NCBI GenBank assembly: GCA_916719935.1
Contig: CAKAPY010000031.1
Location: 1 to 10,295, forward strand
Reading direction: 5' to 3'
Length of the DNA stretch: 10,295 nt
Source of the DNA: an uncultured Actinomyces sp.
GTDB lineage: Bacteria; Actinomycetota; Actinomycetes; Actinomycetales; Actinomycetaceae
Made by a program: the position numbers and the translations under genes. Within the stretch, counting starts at the first letter, position 1, and every line of letters begins with the position of its first letter. Positions 1 to 5,121 of the stretch are shown in pieces. The notes under the pieces are model-generated. The model was given only the letters and a program-made list of their open reading frames with translations, was not told the origin of the DNA and ran no database searches.

Positions 1-614
1 ACCCGCAGATCCTTCACAACCAACTGGAAGCGATCGCTCTGGCAGCCATCCAACACCGAGAAACCTCGGTATCAATCATGGCTCCCATGATTTCAACAAT
101 TGCTGAAGCTCAGTGGTTTGCTTCGACCGTCCGCCACCTTTCCGAACGCTTCGAGGTTGAACTGCGCGCGGGAATTATGATCGAGGTCCCCTCGGCGGCG
201 CTTTTGATCGATTCCATGATGAAATACCTCGATTTCGTATCGATTGGAACGAATGATCTGACGCAGTACACGATGGCTGCGGATCGTATGTCACCTGACT
301 TGGCCGAGTATTCCGATCCCTGGCAGCCCGCGCCTTTGCGCCTGATTGCGCAGGTTGCGCGCGCTGGCCTTGAGCATGGGGTAAGCGTGAGTGTGTGTGG
401 CGAGGCCGCGGCAGACCCGCTGCTCGCCTGCGTTTTCGTTGGTATGGGTATCCCCACGCTGTCGATGCCGCGCTTGGCGATTCCCTCGGTGGGCGCGCAG
501 CTTGCTCAGGTCAGCCTGGCACAGTGTCGCTTAGCTGCCGCTTCCGTTGTCGAGGCCTCCGATCCCGGCGACGCCCGCTACCGTGCACGCGAAGCGCTCC
601 AGGTGGAGTTTTAG
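1..614 (+). CDS. ptsI: Phosphoenolpyruvate-protein phosphotransferase (PTS enzyme I), C-terminal part
   Basis: This is the 3' end of a gene that starts left of the window; the open frame runs from base 3 to the TAG at 612-614. Enzyme I takes phosphate from phosphoenolpyruvate and passes it to HPr in the cytoplasm, the first step of the sugar phosphotransferase system. The visible part is the PEP-binding TIM-barrel domain. Motifs seen are GIMIEVPSA (bases 168-194, with the Glu that binds Mg in the family), SIGTNDLTQYT (Asn and Asp of the metal/PEP site), the following AADR arginine, and CGEAAADP with the active-site Cys at 396-398. The family usually has CGEMAGD, so this loop is slightly divergent but keeps Cys, Gly, Glu and Asp. 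No convincing terminator follows, so read-through into the next gene is possible. PEP synthase and pyruvate phosphate dikinase share this fold, but the compact ending after the Cys loop fits enzyme I better. Confidence 0.93.
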   Translation, partial: PQILHNQLEAIALAAIQHRETSVSIMAPMISTIAEAQWFASTVRHLSERFEVELRAGIMIEVPSAALLIDSMMKYLDFVSIGTNDLTQYTMAADRMSPDLAEYSDPWQPAPLRLIAQVARAGLEHGVSVSVCGEAAADPLLACVFVGMGIPTLSMPRLAIPSVGAQLAQVSLAQCRLAAASVVEASDPGDARYRAREALQVEF

Positions 615-663
615 GCCTCGCGAAAATAGGTCCAAAAAGCCTGCAATTTGGCCGAAGAAATGC

Positions 664-669
664 TGTACT
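664..669 (+). promoter_or_regulatory. Possible -10 element for the exonuclease gene
   Basis: TGTACT at 664-669, preceded by TGC (661-663) as an extended -10, matches TATAAT at four of six positions. A weak -35-like CTGCAA lies at 641-646, 17 bases upstream. An overlapping TACTAT at 666-671 is an equally good alternative. The site lies in the 91-base gap between ptsI and the next gene. It is a guess from position and partial consensus only. Confidence 0.25.
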
Positions 670-693
670 ATCGGCGATGACGACGTCGTTATC

Positions 694-700
694 AGGAGAG
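694..700 (+). promoter_or_regulatory. Ribosome binding site that fixes the GTG start at 706
   Basis: AGGAGAG at 694-700 lies five bases before GTG 706-708. It is the only good Shine-Dalgarno match in the region and rules against the longer open frame that begins at 547 inside ptsI. Confidence 0.75.
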
Positions 701-705
701 TTACA

Positions 706-2058
706 GTGGGTCTGCGTGACATCATTCGCGATATTTCGAACTTAACCGTGCCCGGAAACATTGACCGTACAGTTCAGTCCCACGTAGAGGCCGTACAATC
801 GCGCGTCGGTGCGGTTCAGTCTCGCGTGGAGTCCTTCCTACAGCCCTTCAATGGCTCTGGTACCCCAGTTGTTCCTACTCCCACAGGTTCTTTCCCCACG
901 GCTCCACTCGCTACAACTTCTCCCACTGCGAATACCACCGAGTGCCTAGTCCCTCGCTACAACGGGCGCTACCTCTTCGAATGGATCGATGACATCAAAG
1001 CCCTCAAGCGCTCAGGAGACCTCGACCAGGCGCTGGCGCTTGCCCAAGCTTGCCTCACAGAGATGGTCAAAGCTGCGCTCCAAAACCCTAAATGCGTCAT
1101 GGAGTACTACGTCGCGCAGGTCACCATCATTCAGCACAAGATGAAGGACTACTCTGGCGAGCTCTCAACCTTAGATAGATGGTTCTCGCTGGGTCTGCCC
1201 GCGCCTCGCGAGGATTACCGCATCGACCTTCAAAAGCGCCGCGCCAAAGCACAGGAAATGCTTGCTAAACAACGCGGTGAGGACGCCTCTGCGTATAACG
1301 CCGAATGGAAACGTCTCGTCGAGCTTGAAAAACACGTCAAAAACACAACGTATTTTGACGCGCCGACAACCGGTTACACATCAATCACTGGTGAAGAGCA
1401 CTCAACCCCACGCATCACAGAGCAACACAGTCCGGACCGCCGCCCCTACGCGCAGGCACGCTCATCTGCGTCCGCACGAGCGGCCTCGTCAAGAAGCGAG
1501 CAGCCACGCAGTTCGGCGTGGTCCGCTCCATCAAAAATCCTTGCGGCGCCAACCTTCGTCGCTGTCGATTTCGAAACCGCAAATCGCATGGGCGGCGTCT
1601 CTGCGTGCCAGATCGCACTTGTCAAAGTCCATCAGGGCCAAGTCATTGACCGCATGTCAACGCTGATCAAACCCCCTTTGGGTTACGATCACTTTGAATT
1701 CACACACATCCACGGGATTACTGCCCACGACGTTCATCACTCCCCGTCATGGACAGATGTCGCCCCCTATGCGCTGCGTTTTTCTGCCGGACTTCCCATG
1801 TATGCGCACAACGCATCCTTCGATAAAAGAGTCTGGCAAGAGCTGGATGAGTTCTTCCGGACGCAGACGCTGCCAAGCGACTTCTTCTGTTCCTATCGGA
1901 CGGCAAAGGATCTAGTCCCCGGATTGAGCGACTACAAACTGCCGACCGTCACACGTGCACTTGTTCCTGGTTTCCGACTGAATCACCACGATGCGACCTC
2001 GGATGCCGAGGCCTGCGCGCTCATCGTTGCTGCTCTTCAACAGAGGAACCGCTACTGA
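706..2058 (+). CDS. DEDDh-family 3'-5' exonuclease domain protein with an N-terminal coiled-coil/helical region
   Basis: The 450-residue protein starts at GTG 706 behind a strong ribosome binding site. Residues 23-43 are three heptads close to VQSRVEA, a short coiled coil. Residues about 48-80 are a Pro/Thr/Ser linker. Residues about 90-190 are helical and TPR-like (motif ALKRSGDLDQALALAQACL). Residues about 215-280 are a second Ser/Arg-rich, probably disordered linker. Residues about 284-447 form the nuclease. The DEDDh set is visible: Asp288 and Glu290 in VAVDFETAN, Asp373 in HNASFDKRV, and His428 and Asp433 in HHDATSDAEA. This domain resembles the DnaQ/epsilon exonuclease and removes nucleotides from DNA or RNA 3' ends with two metal ions. 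All catalytic residues are present, so it should be active. It is not a PolIII epsilon of usual length (about 200-250 residues), and I do not recognise the N-terminal part. Substrate and pathway are unknown. No signal peptide or membrane segment is seen. Confidence 0.85.
   Translation: MGLRDIIRDISNLTVPGNIDRTVQSHVEAVQSRVGAVQSRVESFLQPFNGSGTPVVPTPTGSFPTAPLATTSPTANTTECLVPRYNGRYLFEWIDDIKALKRSGDLDQALALAQACLTEMVKAALQNPKCVMEYYVAQVTIIQHKMKDYSGELSTLDRWFSLGLPAPREDYRIDLQKRRAKAQEMLAKQRGEDASAYNAEWKRLVELEKHVKNTTYFDAPTTGYTSITGEEHSTPRITEQHSPDRRPYAQARSSASARAASSRSEQPRSSAWSAPSKILAAPTFVAVDFETANRMGGVSACQIALVKVHQGQVIDRMSTLIKPPLGYDHFEFTHIHGITAHDVHHSPSWTDVAPYALRFSAGLPMYAHNASFDKRVWQELDEFFRTQTLPSDFFCSYRTAKDLVPGLSDYKLPTVTRALVPGFRLNHHDATSDAEACALIVAALQQRNRY
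772..834 (+). repeat. Three tandem 21-base repeats encoding coiled-coil heptads
   Basis: Three consecutive 7-codon units encode VQSHVEA, VQSRVGA and VQSRVES. Valines spaced 4-3-4-3 give the hydrophobic stripe of a coiled coil. The DNA copies differ mainly at third codon positions. This is a small internal duplication within the exonuclease gene. Confidence 0.75.
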
Positions 2059-2064
2059 TTAACC

Positions 2065-2100
2065 ATAGAGGGGCCCTCATCGATGTGAGGGCCCCTCTAT
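2065..2100. terminator. Bidirectional terminator between convergent genes
   Basis: A perfect 15-bp inverted repeat, ATAGAGGGGCCCTCA at 2065-2079 and its complement at 2086-2100, encloses a 6-base loop. It starts 6 bases after the exonuclease stop and ends 12 bases before the kinase stop on the other strand. The stem is very GC-rich. The U-tract is short on both sides, as is common in high-G+C bacteria. It should stop transcription from both directions. Confidence 0.85.
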
Positions 2101-2112
2101 TTCGTATTGGGT

Positions 2113-3756
2113 CTAGTTTGCTGCCGCAGGCAAGATGACCGAGAAGGTCGTTCCGTGTTCACCGGGCTGACCTTCGCCTTCGCATAAGGTGTCGACGTCC
2201 ACTCGGCCGCCCAAGGCCTCGGCAATCGAGGAAACGATCGACAGGCCCAGCCCCGAGGATCCCTTCCCCTGACGTGAGCGCGAAGTGTCGCCTCGGACGA
2301 AGCGATCAAAGACAGTCGCACGCAGCTCGGGCGCAATTCCCGGGCCATCATCGGCAACGCTCAGGCGCACAAACCCCGGCGTCGATGCGGTACCGGCGAT
2401 CATTTGCACTCCAACTTTGACGTGAGTGCCAGCGGGAGTGTGGATCCTAGCGTTATTGACCAGGTTTGCGAAGACCTGGCGAAGCGCAGACTCATCACCC
2501 AGCACGGTGCAGGAAGTGCAGGGATCGGCCTCGTCATCAATTTCGGGAAGGTCCAAGCTCCACTGGTGATCTGGACCTGCTGCATGGGCGTCTGACACTG
2601 CGTCGATAGCCAATGGGATCACGTCGACCGGATCGCTGGCCAGTTCACGTCCCGCATCAAGGCGAGCCAACAGCAGAAGATCCTCAACCAGACCGGACAT
2701 ACGTGCGGACTCAGATGCGATTCGCGAAAGCGCAAGCTCTTGGTCCGTTGCTCCTCGTTGAAGAAGCTGCGTGTAACCCTGAATCGATGCCAAAGGAGTT
2801 CTGAGTTCGTGCGAGGCATCGGCAACGAACTGGCGCAGGCGCTGCTCGGATTCCGCGCGAGCCTGAAGCGCAGTTTCAACATTGTCGATCATGGTGTTCA
2901 ACGCGAAACCGACATCGCCAACCTCATCTCCGGGTTGGGCGATGGAGTAATCAACGCGTTGGAAGTCCTCAACTGTTGGAGTGGCAATCAGGTCCTTGGA
3001 ACCGATGCTTCGCGCGGTTGCGGCAACTTCACCCAGAGGAAGCATTTCCCTGCGGATCCACTTGCGGCCGATGAAAGTCGCTCCGGCGATCACGACCAAA
3101 GCGATAACGCCTTCAAGAGCCACCAACATGATCAGCGTCGAGTTATTGGCTGCCAAAGACAGGCCGACGACCAGTGTCCGCGACTCTGATTGAGCGCACA
3201 TGATCCTGAAAGCACCTAAATTCGGCAAGCTGACATTGTGTCCATGTCCATCACAGCGCAAGGAGAGAATCTGCTGCTGAGCGGCGCTATCGAGCTCCAC
3301 CACATCAAATTGCTTGACGACACCCGAAACGATCTCATTGTCGTCCTTGATGAGCTGCAACTGGCCTTCTGAAGAACCTGGGCCTCGCAAACCGCGCGGG
3401 CCGTGTTCACTTGGCGAGGCGGAGGAACTTGGGGATTTCGACTGTGATGGACCGTGGTCATCATCGTGATCATCCTGGTCACCCTGTGGCCCGGCTGTCG
3501 GAGGCGGGGGCGGAGGAACAGGTTGTTGCAAACTGAGCTCTGCGTTCTTTTCAAGCCTGCTGAGCATGGATTCGAGCGAACTATCGATCTTGGAAGTCAT
3601 CCACGAATGCATTGCAAGCGCCGAGGCGGCAAGCATTGTCACCAGAGCGATGGCGACGGCAGCCGCAAGAAAACGGCTCAAACGCACTGTCAACAGGCGC
3701 GAACGCTTCCGAGGCGCACCGCTTGATGACACACCTTGGGGGGCAGAGGCTGTCAT
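2113..3756 (-). CDS. Membrane sensor histidine kinase
   Basis: This 547-residue protein autophosphorylates on a His and passes phosphate to the regulator encoded just upstream. In order: a basic N-terminus, TM helix 1 (about 25-50), an extracytoplasmic sensor region (about 51-205), TM helix 2 (about 206-230), HAMP (about 231-300), HisKA with SHELRTPL and phospho-His316, then an ATPase domain with N box near 431-435 (NLVNN), G1 DDGPGI 469-474, F box FDRFVRGD and G2 GLGLSIV 502-508. All catalytic boxes are intact. The sensor region holds six prolines in a row (81-86), an Asp/His-rich stretch (93-101), a Ser/Pro-rich part and two cysteines (168, 187). Start ATG 3756 has AGGAG overlapping the regulator's stop codon, so the pair is probably translationally coupled. 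The cytoplasmic half resembles TrcS-like actinobacterial kinases. The signal is unknown. An odd CTSC motif (413-416) lies in the ATPase domain. Confidence 0.95.
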   Translation of the reverse strand: MTASAPQGVSSSGAPRKRSRLLTVRLSRFLAAAVAIALVTMLAASALAMHSWMTSKIDSSLESMLSRLEKNAELSLQQPVPPPPPPTAGPQGDQDDHDDDHGPSQSKSPSSSASPSEHGPRGLRGPGSSEGQLQLIKDDNEIVSGVVKQFDVVELDSAAQQQILSLRCDGHGHNVSLPNLGAFRIMCAQSESRTLVVGLSLAANNSTLIMLVALEGVIALVVIAGATFIGRKWIRREMLPLGEVAATARSIGSKDLIATPTVEDFQRVDYSIAQPGDEVGDVGFALNTMIDNVETALQARAESEQRLRQFVADASHELRTPLASIQGYTQLLQRGATDQELALSRIASESARMSGLVEDLLLLARLDAGRELASDPVDVIPLAIDAVSDAHAAGPDHQWSLDLPEIDDEADPCTSCTVLGDESALRQVFANLVNNARIHTPAGTHVKVGVQMIAGTASTPGFVRLSVADDGPGIAPELRATVFDRFVRGDTSRSRQGKGSSGLGLSIVSSIAEALGGRVDVDTLCEGEGQPGEHGTTFSVILPAAAN

Positions 3757-3764
3757 TGATGCTC

Positions 3765-4490
3765 CTACGAGGCTGGCCTGAGGATATAACCGGCTCCCCT
3801 GACCGTGTGAATCATGGGTTCGCGCCCAGCGTCGATCTTCTTACGCAAATACGAAATGTAGAGCTCGACGATGTTCGCCTGACCACCAAAATCGTAGGAC
3901 CACACGCGGTCGAGGATCTGCGACTTCGACAAGACAACATTCGGGTTTTCCATGAAGTAGCGCAGCAGCTCGAATTCAGTGTTGGTGAGCGTAATTGCTT
4001 CACCGCCGCGCGCAACATCGTGGGAGTCCTCATCCAGGGTTAGGTCGCCAACGGTCAGAACACGTTCAGCGGTGACTGAAGCCATTCCAGATCGACGAAG
4101 CAGTGCATCAATACGCGCAGTGACTTCATCGAGGTCAAAAGGCTTAGTGACGTAGTCATCTGCACCTGCACGCAGTCCAGCAACGCGGTCGGCAACGGCG
4201 TCACGCGCCGTCAAGAACAGGACGGGAAGGTGCGGCTTGCGCTTACGCAGGCGTTCCAGAGTTTCCATTCCGTCGAGGCCGGGCATCTGGATATCCAAGA
4301 CGACGACATCGGGGTCAAAAGTATCGGCCTTATCCAGTGCTTCCCAACCGTTTGCTGCGGTTTTTGTCTCCCAGCCCTGGTGGCGCAGTGCTGATCCAAG
4401 TAGCTCGGCCAAGACCGATTCGTCATCCACGACAAGGATGCGCGCGGGCGTCCCATCGGGGCGAATAAAGCTGGACTCTGATGTACTCAC
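3765..4490 (-). CDS. OmpR-family response regulator, TrcR-like
   Basis: This 241-residue cytoplasmic DNA-binding regulator is the partner of the kinase gene that starts 8 bases after its stop. The receiver domain (about 17-133) has the acidic pair Asp22-Asp23, phospho-acceptor Asp66 in VVVLDIQMPG, Thr94 and Lys116 in VTKPF. The winged-helix effector domain (about 143-238) has the family pattern TNTEFELLRYF, VLSKSQILDRVW, a recognition-helix segment NIVELYISYLRKKID and the terminal wing HTVRGAGYILR. The YDFGG sequence before the recognition helix is as in mycobacterial TrcR, as I recall it. The start is GTG 4488-4490, with AAAGGA (4498-4503 on this strand) as ribosome binding site. A palindrome lies just upstream (4507-4522). 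Target genes cannot be read from the window; autoregulation is plausible but inferred. Confidence 0.95.
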   Translation of the reverse strand: MSTSESSFIRPDGTPARILVVDDESVLAELLGSALRHQGWETKTAANGWEALDKADTFDPDVVVLDIQMPGLDGMETLERLRKRKPHLPVLFLTARDAVADRVAGLRAGADDYVTKPFDLDEVTARIDALLRRSGMASVTAERVLTVGDLTLDEDSHDVARGGEAITLTNTEFELLRYFMENPNVVLSKSQILDRVWSYDFGGQANIVELYISYLRKKIDAGREPMIHTVRGAGYILRPAS

Positions 4491-4506
4491 GTCGCGATCC
4501 TTTCAT

Positions 4507-4522
4507 AATTTCCGTGGAAATT
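4507..4522. promoter_or_regulatory. Inverted repeat between recR and the response regulator
   Basis: AATTTCCGTGGAAATT has perfect 7-bp arms around a GT spacer. It reaches into the first base of the recR stop codon and ends a few bases before the regulator's ribosome binding site. It could be a dimeric protein-binding site or a small RNA hairpin affecting translation of the regulator. No known operator was recognised (it is not the actinobacterial LexA box). Confidence 0.4.
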
Positions 4523-5118
4523 CAGGACATATTGCGCCGGCCTTCCATTGCCCGTCCCAGGGTAATGGAATCCGCATATTCCAAATCGCCGCCCACGGGA
4601 AGCCCCATGGCCAGGCGCGTTGTCGTCACACCAATTGTCGAAAGGGTGCGCGCTAGGTACGAGGCGGTTGCCTCACCTTCAATATTCGGGTTTGTCGCGA
4701 TGATGACCTCTTGAACAACACCATCTGACAGGCGTCCCAGAAGCTGACGAATACTGAGCTGATCGGGGCCAATCCCGTGGATGGGATCAATAGCGCCGCC
4801 CAGAACGTGGTAGCGTCCGCGGAATACCCGCGAGTTCTCAATGGCCTGGATGTCCTTGGGTTCTTGGACAACACAGATCACGCTGGGATCACGCCGCGGA
4901 TCACGACAGATCGAGCATTCATCGTCTTCGGTGAGGTTCCCGCACACAACACAGTGCTTAACCTGATGACGGACCGCATTGATCGCAGTGGTCAGACGCT
5001 CGACATCCTCAGGCTCGGCCTCGAGAAGGTGCAAAGCCATACGCTGCGCGCTCTTTGGCCCCACTCCGGGAAGTTGTCCCAATTCATCGATGAGGTCTTG
5101 AAGAGCTCCTTCGTACAT
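4522..5118 (-). CDS. recR: Recombination protein RecR
   Basis: RecR is 198 residues here, the normal family length. With RecO (and RecF) it helps load RecA on single-stranded gaps during recombinational DNA repair. The protein shows the N-terminal helix-hairpin-helix (LGQLPGVGPKSAQRMALHLL, residues 13-32), a four-Cys zinc site (Cys56, Cys59, Cys68, Cys71 as CxxC-x8-CxxC), and a Toprim domain from about residue 79 with Glu86 in VQEPKD, followed by HVLGGAIDPIHGIGP and IIATNPNIEGEAT, all typical of RecR. The ATG at 5118 lies 3 bases after the dnaX stop, so translation is likely coupled to dnaX. The ybaB/ebfC gene that often separates dnaX and recR is absent here. Confidence 0.97.
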   Translation of the reverse strand: MYEGALQDLIDELGQLPGVGPKSAQRMALHLLEAEPEDVERLTTAINAVRHQVKHCVVCGNLTEDDECSICRDPRRDPSVICVVQEPKDIQAIENSRVFRGRYHVLGGAIDPIHGIGPDQLSIRQLLGRLSDGVVQEVIIATNPNIEGEATASYLARTLSTIGVTTTRLAMGLPVGGDLEYADSITLGRAMEGRRNMS

Positions 5119-5121
5119 GCG

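Noticed and set aside
547..705. N-terminal extension of the exonuclease frame into ptsI
   Set aside because: It overlaps ptsI coding sequence by 68 bases and has no ribosome binding site, whereas GTG 706 has AGGAGAG at good spacing.
615..705. A terminator after ptsI (CCAAA/TTTGG near 632-650)
   Set aside because: The stem is only 5 bp and AT-rich, too weak to call.
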